From positions 1 to 10,884 of the forward strand of contig JAEOSV010000226.1 of assembly GCA_016840185.1 (NCBI GenBank): a stretch of 10,884 nucleotides of DNA. Reading direction: 5' to 3'. Below, piece by piece: positions 1-6,560 of the stretch. Origin of the DNA: Candidatus Hermodarchaeota archaeon (GTDB lineage Archaea > Asgardarchaeota > Hermodarchaeia > Hermodarchaeales > Hermodarchaeaceae). The position numbers were made by a program, and so were the translations under genes. The notes beneath the pieces are model-generated. The model worked only from the letters and a program-made list of their open reading frames with translations, was not told the DNA's origin and made no database searches. Position 1 is the stretch's first letter; each line of letters starts with the position of its first letter.

Positions 1-864
1 CGGCGAACTTCCTAGCCCATTCGGAATCCGACCATCATCCCAAATATTCAATGAATCCGGACCCAGTTTTTCTCCGATTTTATCCTTTAGTGGGCTCATA
101 CCCATCATGATCATTAATGGGTTGGCTGTTTCGGCCAGGCTCCCTAGAACCGATGCGGCAACCGTCGGATGCAAAACAAGGTCGTAGACTCCTGCTTTCC
201 CTTGTTTTCCTCCAACAGCAAGTTGAGCAATCTCACCTGATTCGTTGCCTGCTTTTGTGATGTGTTTTTCAATTTGTCCCAGATTTCGACCCACGGCTAC
301 TCCCTGTCCTGAACTTTCGGGTTCTACAAAGCTCCGTAAAGTAATCTGGTAGGTCGATTCCGGATAACTCCCACTGAAGCCCTGTGAGGTTTCCAACACA
401 TTGCGGGTTTCATCGAAAAAGAAAGAACCTGCTGTCCGTTTCGCACCAGCCTTCTTTGCGTGGTTCAACGCTGCAGTCACAACATCGGGCGCTTGGTCCG
501 GGAAATCACGAATTCGCTTATCATAAAGTTGGTCTACCTTCGTTGGAGGTTTAATTTCATCCTGTAAACCTGAAAACAGAGGAGTTGGTTGTAGGCTTCG
601 TACAAACTTAGTCAAATGAGAAACTTCAGCATCCACCGTCTTTACAGTTGGATTATAGATTTCAGTTGTCCCAATTCGCCCTTCTATAGCAACGAACACT
701 TCAAGCTTCGTATACTTCCATTGTTTGAAAATATCGATCTCGGAATTACTAATCCGAATCTGATGCTCCAGCACGTCACGGGCGCGAACAACTGCCTGCC
801 CGTCTTTCGACGCCACTTTCAAAGCATGGTCAACAATTCCTTGTATGTCATCATTTTCTGTCAC
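1..864 (-). CDS. tldE: TldE/PmbA-family metalloprotease subunit, partial (C-terminus beyond left edge)
   Basis: This is the TldE (PmbA) partner of the TldD protease, read through to the window edge without a stop (288 codons visible; E. coli PmbA has about 450). TldE has no metal site of its own and forms a heterodimer with TldD that cleaves unfolded or modified peptides in the cytoplasm. Visible family signs are the N-terminal stretch around AVVRARDVLEHQIRISN, the mid-region SFFFDETRNVLETSQGF, and LHPTVAASVLGSLAETANPL near the cut end. The start is GTG at 864, whose GTGA overlaps the tldD stop; GGAGGT lies 8 bases upstream, so translation is probably coupled. No other start fits this spacing. 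The family call is confident because of the tldD neighbour and the motifs; what the C-terminus holds cannot be seen. Confidence 0.9.
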   Translation of the reverse strand, partial: MTENDDIQGIVDHALKVASKDGQAVVRARDVLEHQIRISNSEIDIFKQWKYTKLEVFVAIEGRIGTTEIYNPTVKTVDAEVSHLTKFVRSLQPTPLFSGLQDEIKPPTKVDQLYDKRIRDFPDQAPDVVTAALNHAKKAGAKRTAGSFFFDETRNVLETSQGFSGSYPESTYQITLRSFVEPESSGQGVAVGRNLGQIEKHITKAGNESGEIAQLAVGGKQGKAGVYDLVLHPTVAASVLGSLAETANPLMIMMGMSPLKDKIGEKLGPDSLNIWDDGRIPNGLGSSP

Positions 865-2303
865 GTTGGGACACCTCCTAAACGAATATTCCGCAATCTC
901 ACAGCATCTGGGCCCGCTGTCCAAACTGGCATACCCTGTCCAGGATCCGATTTACCACAGATTGCCTGCCATGCTGCAAATCCTTTCGAACACGCGTCAA
1001 CCGCCTCAAATAACCCACGAGACGTGATTTCTAATATTGGTCTACGAACAAACGTGTCAGTAATCTCACCGTTCTTAATCAACCGAGCATACGAACCAAC
1101 GTATTTGGACTGATAACGCCGATCATCGATGTTCCACTCGGTGAACGAATGCATATATATTCCGTGTTTGATATCTCCGATGATTTCATCAAATGTGAAC
1201 TCACCAGGTGCAATGTAGGTGTTAGCCATTCGGGGAATGGGTTCGCGATCGTAATTTGTAGCACGAGAAGATCCATTAGATTTGATGCCAGCTCGACCAG
1301 CTGATAAACGGTCATGAAGCATTTCGTTGGCGATACCTTCCTTAATGAGATATCGGGGGCGAGCTTTGACTCCTTCATCATCGTAGAGGTAATAACCACC
1401 ACTTTTGGGAAGAGTGGGATCATCGATGATTGTTATGGCGGGGGATCCCACGCGTGTGGTTCCTACATCGATGTCCATCCAGAATGATTCACCCGCGTTC
1501 ATCCCTTCACGTCCTTGAATTCGGTCTGCTTCTGAGGGGTGCCCACAGTTTTCATGAGCAATGATGCCGGCTACTTCTGGACCGACGACCACGTCAATTG
1601 GTTTATCAAAGGAAAGGTGTTCAGCTTTGTCTGCTACTTCCTTGGCATCCTTTGCCTCGTTAAGGAAGGCTTCGATAAATTCGGGTGATTCAAGACCCTC
1701 CCAACCACCAGTCGCTCCACGCATTAAGAAACGTTGCTCAGTGCCTTTTTCTCCCTGTGCGGTGAGGAGAGCCAAATATCGATTGAGACTATAATCAGAT
1801 TCGACTTTAGTGCCCTCATTATTTTCTATGAACTTTTTCTGTGTCTCTAATGCAATAATGAGAACCCGGTAAGGTAGAATTTTGTCTCCATAAGCGTCTT
1901 TTAGCGCTTTATCGGCTTCCAATACTCGGTTTAGTTTATCCTCGGAGGCGATATCGGCAAATGGAGTTTTTACCGGAACCTCCCATTTAGTCTGAACGCT
2001 AGGTTCCTCTGATAGCACCAGAGGGGTTTTCCGTTTCGATGATTTGGCGAGTTGAATAGCAGTATCCACTGCTCGTTCGATTTCCTTTTTTTCTAATTTT
2101 GCCGTAGCAACAAATCCGATACCACCGTTGGCTAGGGCACGAATTCCTATTCCTGCAGTTTCAGTTGAACCTGCTGCGAGTATGTCACCATTTCGTGTGC
2201 TATATCCATCCACTACATAATTGACATAACGAAGTTCAATGAATTTTGCTCCTTGTGCAGTGCCATAATCGACACCATGATGCACCAAGTCATGAAATGT
2301 CAT
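861..2303 (-). CDS. tldD: TldD-family zinc metalloprotease, catalytic subunit
   Basis: This 480-residue protein is the catalytic half of the TldD/TldE protease, which cleaves small or unfolded peptides and in some bacteria trims ribosomally made peptide products. The metal-binding HExxxH motif is present as HENCGH (H250, E251, H255). A C-terminal cysteine, C449 in AICGKSDPGQGMPV, is at the place of the third metal ligand of E. coli TldD, and the family ending GPDAVRLRNIRLGG is intact. Length is normal. The start is ATG at 2303; there is no good Shine-Dalgarno site before it and no usable start further upstream before an in-frame stop. It follows the M29 peptidase by 96 bases and overlaps tldE by 4, which suggests one peptide-processing operon. 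The 96-base gap could hold its own promoter (AT-rich AAAATTAAG near 2363-2371), but that is weak. Confidence 0.95.
   Translation of the reverse strand: MTFHDLVHHGVDYGTAQGAKFIELRYVNYVVDGYSTRNGDILAAGSTETAGIGIRALANGGIGFVATAKLEKKEIERAVDTAIQLAKSSKRKTPLVLSEEPSVQTKWEVPVKTPFADIASEDKLNRVLEADKALKDAYGDKILPYRVLIIALETQKKFIENNEGTKVESDYSLNRYLALLTAQGEKGTEQRFLMRGATGGWEGLESPEFIEAFLNEAKDAKEVADKAEHLSFDKPIDVVVGPEVAGIIAHENCGHPSEADRIQGREGMNAGESFWMDIDVGTTRVGSPAITIIDDPTLPKSGGYYLYDDEGVKARPRYLIKEGIANEMLHDRLSAGRAGIKSNGSSRATNYDREPIPRMANTYIAPGEFTFDEIIGDIKHGIYMHSFTEWNIDDRRYQSKYVGSYARLIKNGEITDTFVRRPILEITSRGLFEAVDACSKGFAAWQAICGKSDPGQGMPVWTAGPDAVRLRNIRLGGVPT
873..878 (-). promoter_or_regulatory. Shine-Dalgarno site that fixes the tldE GTG start
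   Basis: On the minus strand GGAGGT sits 8 bases before the GTG at 864, inside the last codons of tldD. It supports a GTG start that overlaps the tldD stop codon. Confidence 0.7.
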
Positions 2304-2399
2304 AAAATCGCATTGAGTAACACATTCGTTCCCTAAAAGGCGTACTCATCTTCGGAATTCTTCTTAATTTTACACAGTGAACTGTCTAAGCGTGGTCGT

Positions 2400-3470
2400 T
2401 TACTTCTCCCAGAAGTACTTACCCTTCTCGTAGATGACAAAATCGCCTGCAAGGATTTTGCCATCCTCTTTCATGTTTTTAATGATGTCTACGTGAACCG
2501 CACTTTGGTTAGTCCCTTTACATTCAGGGTAAGCATTCCCCAATGCACAGTGAATTGTGTCCCCAATTTTTTCATCAAAAAGCATGTTCAACGTGTACTG
2601 TTGGATACCCCGATTGGTTCCAATTGCCATTTCTCCAAGGTACCGGGCCCCATCATCTGCGTTTAGTGCGGCATCTAATGCGTCATGTCCTTTCTCCGCG
2701 GAATGTTTGACGACTTTTCCGTCCTTAAATTCCAATCGGACCCCTTCGACTTCGACTCCCGCATAAAGAAACGGAATGTCAAAATAGATATGCCCCTCAA
2801 CGGATTTCTCCACGGGACTTGTAAATACCTCTCCGCTGGGCATATTATGTGTGCCTTCAGAAGATACCCATAATCGGTCCTTTGTGGACGCCTTCAAATC
2901 CGTATCTTTACCAATGAATTGAACCGTTGAACTTTCTTGGAGCTTATCACGCAACTTGCGCATAAGCTTAGCTTCCTTCCCCCAATCCCGCAACGTTGCC
3001 CCATACACAAAATCCTGATAATCTGCGAGACTCATTTTCGCCTCCTGGGCTAGGGCTTGATTGGGGTGAAGCGTCAAACACCATCGCTTCGTCAAGACCT
3101 CCTCTGAAATAGGCTTGGTCGTTTTTTGTCGCCGCATAAGGCGTTTCGGATCCACACCAGCATACGCACGAGTATTCCCCGGGGACCGTAACCGAATGAG
3201 TACATCCGATGCTTTAATGGCTTCCATCTGGTGCTTTGGAAACAAGTCTATGGCAGCCTCGGTGGCTGCGTCCATATAACCACGACCTATCTCTGAGGAG
3301 TCCATAATTGTCATGGTTGCGGCTCCTCGCTCAGCAATTTTTTTCACAACCTCAACAGCAAGAGGGTGAGCATCCAAATCAGCGATGAGATAGACCATCT
3401 CACCAGCTTGTACTTTAGTTGAATACTCAACAAGAATTCGCGCATGTTCTTTGATACGTGGATCAGCCAT
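2400..3470 (-). CDS. M29-family metallo-aminopeptidase
   Basis: This 356-residue protein matches the M29 (AmpS/PepS/AmpT) aminopeptidases, cytoplasmic enzymes that release N-terminal residues from peptides with a two-metal centre. The expected ligands are all visible: E214 in NMPSGE, E280 in LGEMAIGTN, H307 in GDTIHCALG, and H326 and D328 in SAVHVD. It is a little shorter than the bacterial enzymes of about 410 residues but shows no sign of truncation, since the ligand order and the ending are intact. The ATG at 3470 has GAGGT 8 bases upstream (3479-3483). It leads the minus-strand run into tldD and tldE, so the three likely act together on peptides: TldD/E as endoprotease and this enzyme trimming from the N-terminus. 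No gene symbol is given because archaeal members are named inconsistently. Confidence 0.92.
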   Translation of the reverse strand: MADPRIKEHARILVEYSTKVQAGEMVYLIADLDAHPLAVEVVKKIAERGAATMTIMDSSEIGRGYMDAATEAAIDLFPKHQMEAIKASDVLIRLRSPGNTRAYAGVDPKRLMRRQKTTKPISEEVLTKRWCLTLHPNQALAQEAKMSLADYQDFVYGATLRDWGKEAKLMRKLRDKLQESSTVQFIGKDTDLKASTKDRLWVSSEGTHNMPSGEVFTSPVEKSVEGHIYFDIPFLYAGVEVEGVRLEFKDGKVVKHSAEKGHDALDAALNADDGARYLGEMAIGTNRGIQQYTLNMLFDEKIGDTIHCALGNAYPECKGTNQSAVHVDIIKNMKEDGKILAGDFVIYEKGKYFWEK

Positions 3471-3517
3471 TCACATCAACCTCAGCGGTATGATGTTTAG
3501 ACAAGGGAAAAGAGGCG

Positions 3518-3525
3518 TCTTAAAA
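3518..3525 (-). promoter_or_regulatory. candidate TATA box for the M29-tldD-tldE operon
   Basis: On the minus strand TTTTAAGA lies about 50 bases upstream of the M29 ATG. A start about 26 bases downstream would give a leader of about 25 bases that still contains the GAGGT ribosome site at 3479-3483. This is read by eye, and AT-rich octamers are common, so support is modest. Confidence 0.3.
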
Positions 3526-3591
3526 CCATTTGTGTTGTATCCAAGACCAAACATGCGTAAAAGAGGATCCTGCTTAACTTTTGTTGCGGAA

Positions 3592-3623
3592 GGCTTTTGA
3601 GGAATAACTTTTCAATCAAAGCC
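3592..3623. repeat. inverted repeat in divergent spacer, possible operator
   Basis: GGCTTTTGA (3592-3600) and TCAAAGCC (3616-3623) are inverted copies, with one unpaired T in the left arm and 15 bases between them. The pair lies 52-83 bases before the thiolase-like operon and just upstream of its candidate TATA box, inside the 204-base spacer between two divergent operons. It could be a repressor site or a hairpin. The rest of the spacer (3471-3674) holds only the two promoter candidates and no gene. Confidence 0.3.
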
Positions 3624-3643
3624 ACTCCGAGGCAACTCTGACC

Positions 3644-3650
3644 TTTAATC
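3644..3650 (+). promoter_or_regulatory. candidate TATA box of the thiolase-like operon (leaderless start)
   Basis: TTTAATC spans -31 to -25 relative to the A of the ATG at 3675. That ATG has no Shine-Dalgarno site, while the three genes after it all have strong ones. This pattern fits a leaderless archaeal transcript starting at or near the ATG. It is inferred from spacing only. Confidence 0.35.
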
Positions 3651-3674
3651 AGATGATTACCTCAAAACAATGAA

Positions 3675-4844
3675 ATGATGAAGGGACTCCACTTGACTGT
3701 GGCCATAGTCGGTGTCGGACATACTGATTTTCGCAGTACATCTCCAGATGTGTCCTTCAAAGAGCAAATGTTTGAAGCTGCTGTCAAAGCTTATGCTGAT
3801 GCAGGTGTCAACGCTCGTGAAGACATAGGAAGTTTTCTCACCGCAGCAGAAGACTACTGGGAAGGATACTCCATCTTCGATGAATTTGTTCCTGACCAAC
3901 TCGGTGCTGTACTTCGATCCGTGTGTACGATTGGAGGTGACGGTCTGCTCGCACTCGCAAACGGTGCGATGCAGATTGAAACCGGTTTATTTGATGTGGT
4001 GGCAATCGAGGCACATAGTAAAGCCTCAGATATGCTAACCTTTGAAGGTATTTTGACTCATGCGTTAGACCCTGTCTATAATCGTGCATTCAACGCCCAC
4101 CCCTACTTCATCGCGGGGCTTGAAATGCAACGATACTTGCATGAGACCAAAACAACGCGGGAACAATGCGCTGCGGTGGTTGTGAAAAATAAACGCAACG
4201 CCATGGATAACCCCTTGGCTGCATTTCCTGCAGATATGACTATTGATGAGGTCATCAATTCCACGATGGTCTCCCACCCCCTCACCCAGCGCGATATCAG
4301 TCCACTCGCCGATGGTATGATTGTGATGGTCCTCGCTTCCGAAAAGAAAGCCAAGGAACTGTCCGACCATCCTATTTGGGTTAAAGGACTGGGATGGTGT
4401 TCGGATACACCATGGCTCGAAGCCCGTGATTGGAGTGCTGCGGGATACACCAACATTGCACGAGATCGTGCTTACAAGCGTGCCGGAATCAATGATCCTC
4501 ACAAGGAAATTGACTTTGCTGAAGTGGACGATTACTTTAGCTACAAAGAACTCCAGCATCTTGAAGCACTTCAAATCTGCGAATCCGGTAAAGCTGGGAA
4601 ACTCGTTGAAGCTGGCGAATTCAATCAAGATGGCGCTTTTCCTGTCAATGTATCAGGAGGACGACTTGGAGCTGGAAACCTCCTTGAGGGCTCGGCTTTA
4701 CAATCTGTCCTTGAATGCGTCCAACAACTCCGTGGACACGCAGGAAAACGACAAATCAAGAACGCAAAAACCGCACTCGCACAAACTTGGCGAGGTGTTC
4801 CAACGGCAAGTGGCTGCGTCGCCATTCTCAGCAACGAACTGTAA
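3675..4844 (+). CDS. thiolase-fold protein lacking the thiolase catalytic residues (first of a pair)
   Basis: This 389-residue protein has the thiolase fold of the SCP-X/lipid-transfer type: VAIVGVGHTDF at residues 9-19, the central helix after TIGGDG, AVVVKNKRNAMDNPLA at 167-182, and NVSGGRLGAGN at 325-335. It is unlikely to be an ordinary acetyl-CoA acetyltransferase. Counting back from the conserved [AE]-[ST]-G (residues 102-104), the nucleophilic Cys position is G87. HDCFT becomes DDYFS (D285), and GHP becomes GNL (N335). A cysteine does occur at C84, three residues earlier, and C381 is near the usual second Cys. Related Cys-less proteins such as Ltp2 carry out retro-aldol cleavage of acyl-CoA with a DUF35 partner; a CoA-dependent C-C bond reaction is the best inference, substrate unknown. 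ATG 3675 is followed by a second ATG at 3678; neither has a ribosome site. It heads a four-gene operon. Confidence 0.85.
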   Translation: MMKGLHLTVAIVGVGHTDFRSTSPDVSFKEQMFEAAVKAYADAGVNAREDIGSFLTAAEDYWEGYSIFDEFVPDQLGAVLRSVCTIGGDGLLALANGAMQIETGLFDVVAIEAHSKASDMLTFEGILTHALDPVYNRAFNAHPYFIAGLEMQRYLHETKTTREQCAAVVVKNKRNAMDNPLAAFPADMTIDEVINSTMVSHPLTQRDISPLADGMIVMVLASEKKAKELSDHPIWVKGLGWCSDTPWLEARDWSAAGYTNIARDRAYKRAGINDPHKEIDFAEVDDYFSYKELQHLEALQICESGKAGKLVEAGEFNQDGAFPVNVSGGRLGAGNLLEGSALQSVLECVQQLRGHAGKRQIKNAKTALAQTWRGVPTASGCVAILSNEL

Positions 4845-4861
4845 CCTAGGAGGAAAAAGAC

Positions 4862-6031
4862 ATGAATATCAAAAAACGTGTAGCCGTAATCGGCGCAGGA
4901 ATCACACTCTTTCGCCGACGTCTGAAGGAATCCGGCAAAGAACTGGCTTTCCATGCTTCTAACATGGCTCTCGAATCTGCAGGCATGACCCGTAACGACA
5001 TCGATAGTGTGGTCATGGGTACTGCCCCCGATGCCTTCGACGGCATCCACATGAAATCAGAAAACCTCCTCGACGGTGCTGGCGCAACCCAAAAACCCTA
5101 CACCCACGTCTATGTAGGCGGAGGAACAGGTGTTTTCGCACCCATCGGTGGCTGGTGGCACGTCGCCTCCGGCATGCATGACACCTGCCTCGTCGTCTGC
5201 GAAGAAAAAATGAGCCCGGTCTTTCCCCACCCACAAACTGCCTTTCGAACAATCTGGGATCCCATAATCTCGCGACCTTTGAATCCAAACTTAGTATGGA
5301 TCTTTGCGTTGGAAATGCATCGCTACATGAAGGTCCATGGAATTCCAAAAGAGCACATCGCCCAGGTCGCCGTGAAAAATAAGGGGAACGCCCTCGATCA
5401 TCCCAGCGCACAACTCGCTGCCAAAATCACCGTCGAGGATGTCCTCAACTCCGAAATCATGGTCTACCCAGTGAATCGTCTCGACATTAGCCCGCCCAGT
5501 GACGGTGCCGCTGCGCTCATCCTCGCCTCCGAGGATGTAGCCCGAAAATATACAGATGCACCAGTTTGGCTAGATGGTGTTGGCTGGTCGCTTGACAGTG
5601 CCTACTGGACCAACCGTGACCTCTACTTCCCACAATACGTTGCCGAGGCCGCAAAAATGGCTTACAAAATGGCTAAAATCAACGATCCACCCAAAGAAGT
5701 TAGTTTCGCAGAACCTTACGATCCTTTCACCTACAAAGAGCTGCATCACATTGAAGGGCTCTTACTAGCAGAGAAGGGTCAGGCGCCAAAAATGACCGTT
5801 GAAGGTATCACTGCTCGTGATGGTGATCTCCCAATCTGTCCTTCGGGTGGATTACTTGGTGTTGGGAATCCGATTGCTGCCGCTGGGTTGATGAAGTGCT
5901 GTGAAGCCTTTTGGCAGCTTCGTGATGAGGCTGGTAAGCGACAGGTCCCCAAGGCAGAAACAGGTGTCTGCCAGGCATGGGGTGATTTGATGCAGGTCGG
6001 TACGGTCTGTGTCTTCAAGAGGGATAGCTAA
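4862..6031 (+). CDS. thiolase-fold, Ltp2-like protein with YDPFT motif (second of a pair)
   Basis: This is also 389 residues and a clear paralogue of the preceding protein. It has RVAVIGAGITLF at 6-17, VKNKGNALDHPSAQ at 171-184, AEPYDPFTYKEL at 283-294 and PSGGLLGVGNP at 327-337. The nucleophilic Cys position is G87 in VGGGTG, and the GHP histidine is N336. Where thiolases have HDCFT or NEAF, this has YDPFT (Y286). A tyrosine at this place is typical of Cys-less SCP-X relatives, including the steroid-CoA aldolase Ltp2, whose mechanism uses tyrosines. This subunit is therefore the likelier catalytic one of the pair. The start is ATG 4862, with AGGAGG at 4848-4853 and an 8-base spacer, 17 bases after the previous stop. 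A non-catalytic scaffold role or an unusual Claisen enzyme remain possible. Annotation as acetyl-CoA acetyltransferase would be misleading. Confidence 0.87.
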   Translation: MNIKKRVAVIGAGITLFRRRLKESGKELAFHASNMALESAGMTRNDIDSVVMGTAPDAFDGIHMKSENLLDGAGATQKPYTHVYVGGGTGVFAPIGGWWHVASGMHDTCLVVCEEKMSPVFPHPQTAFRTIWDPIISRPLNPNLVWIFALEMHRYMKVHGIPKEHIAQVAVKNKGNALDHPSAQLAAKITVEDVLNSEIMVYPVNRLDISPPSDGAAALILASEDVARKYTDAPVWLDGVGWSLDSAYWTNRDLYFPQYVAEAAKMAYKMAKINDPPKEVSFAEPYDPFTYKELHHIEGLLLAEKGQAPKMTVEGITARDGDLPICPSGGLLGVGNPIAAAGLMKCCEAFWQLRDEAGKRQVPKAETGVCQAWGDLMQVGTVCVFKRDS

Positions 6032-6036
6032 GGAGG
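6031..6036 (+). promoter_or_regulatory. Shine-Dalgarno site that selects the second of two close ATGs
   Basis: AGGAGG ends one base before an ATG at 6038, which is too close for initiation, but stands 7 bases before the ATG at 6044. It shares its first A with the stop codon of the preceding gene. It argues for the 6044 start of the first DUF35 gene. Confidence 0.75.
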
Positions 6037-6043
6037 GATGGCA

Positions 6044-6556
6044 ATGAGTAAAGATATGAAAGAGCTACCAGGAACTCCGGTCTCTAGGAAAGAATTGAAA
6101 TCAGGAAATCTCATCACCTTCGAATGGCGTCCGAACGCAAAGTATGCTTGGAGCGCCGGAATTGCCTATGGTCGATTCCTTGATGAACTGAAAGAGGGTC
6201 GTATCATTGGGCGTCGGTGTAGTCGCTGTGAGCGAATCATCGTGCCTCCACGGATGTTTTGCGAACATTGCTTTGTTGCCACGAATGAATGGGTGTACTG
6301 TAAGGATACAGGAACCATCAACACCTTCTCCTTATCCTACCTTGATGCCGATGCGAATCGCATCAAAGAACCCATTCCGGTTGCAGTAATTGACATCGAT
6401 GGGGCGAGTCCAGGAGTGGGGCTACTTCACATCCTGGGGAATGTCGATCCAAAGAAAATTGATGTCGGTATGAAAGTGAAAGCTGTCTGGAAACCTCCGA
6501 AAGAACGGGAGGGGTCAGTGACAGACATCCTTTACTGGGAACCAATGGAGGACTGA
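6044..6556 (+). CDS. zinc-ribbon/OB-fold DUF35 protein, long form (first of a pair)
   Basis: This 170-residue protein has the DUF35 layout: an N-terminal helical arm (SAGIAYGRFLDELKEGRIIG, residues 37-56), a rubredoxin-like zinc ribbon with C59, C62, C73 and C76 (CSRC and CEHC), then an OB-fold of beta strands from about residue 82 to the end. DUF35 proteins bind thiolase-fold enzymes and are thought to anchor CoA or the acyl substrate; known examples are the archaeal acetoacetyl-CoA thiolase complex, BbsA and the ChsH2 DUF35 domain that partners Ltp2. The ribosome site favours ATG 6044 over ATG 6038. It is longer than the usual 130-140 residues because of about 35 extra N-terminal residues. 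It starts 12 bases after the second thiolase-like gene, so it is very probably a subunit of the same complex. Confidence 0.92.
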   Translation: MSKDMKELPGTPVSRKELKSGNLITFEWRPNAKYAWSAGIAYGRFLDELKEGRIIGRRCSRCERIIVPPRMFCEHCFVATNEWVYCKDTGTINTFSLSYLDADANRIKEPIPVAVIDIDGASPGVGLLHILGNVDPKKIDVGMKVKAVWKPPKEREGSVTDILYWEPMED

Positions 6557-6560
6557 AAAC

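Noticed and set aside
616..1113. Open frame of 165 codons on the plus strand
   Set aside because: It lies antisense across the junction of tldE and tldD, both of which have clear family motifs; its product shows no recognisable pattern.
4065..4628. Open frame of 187 codons on the minus strand
   Set aside because: It is fully antisense to the first thiolase-like gene and follows its codon structure; there is no ribosome site or motif.
4426..4962. Open frame of 178 codons on the plus strand across the two thiolase-like genes
   Set aside because: It is a shifted-frame shadow spanning the junction; both real genes are uninterrupted, so it is not evidence of a frameshift or fusion.
3675..6031. 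Acetyl-CoA acetyltransferase as the function of the thiolase pair
   Set aside because: The nucleophilic Cys and the GHP histidine are both missing in each protein by hand alignment, so the usual label would claim a reaction they probably cannot perform.
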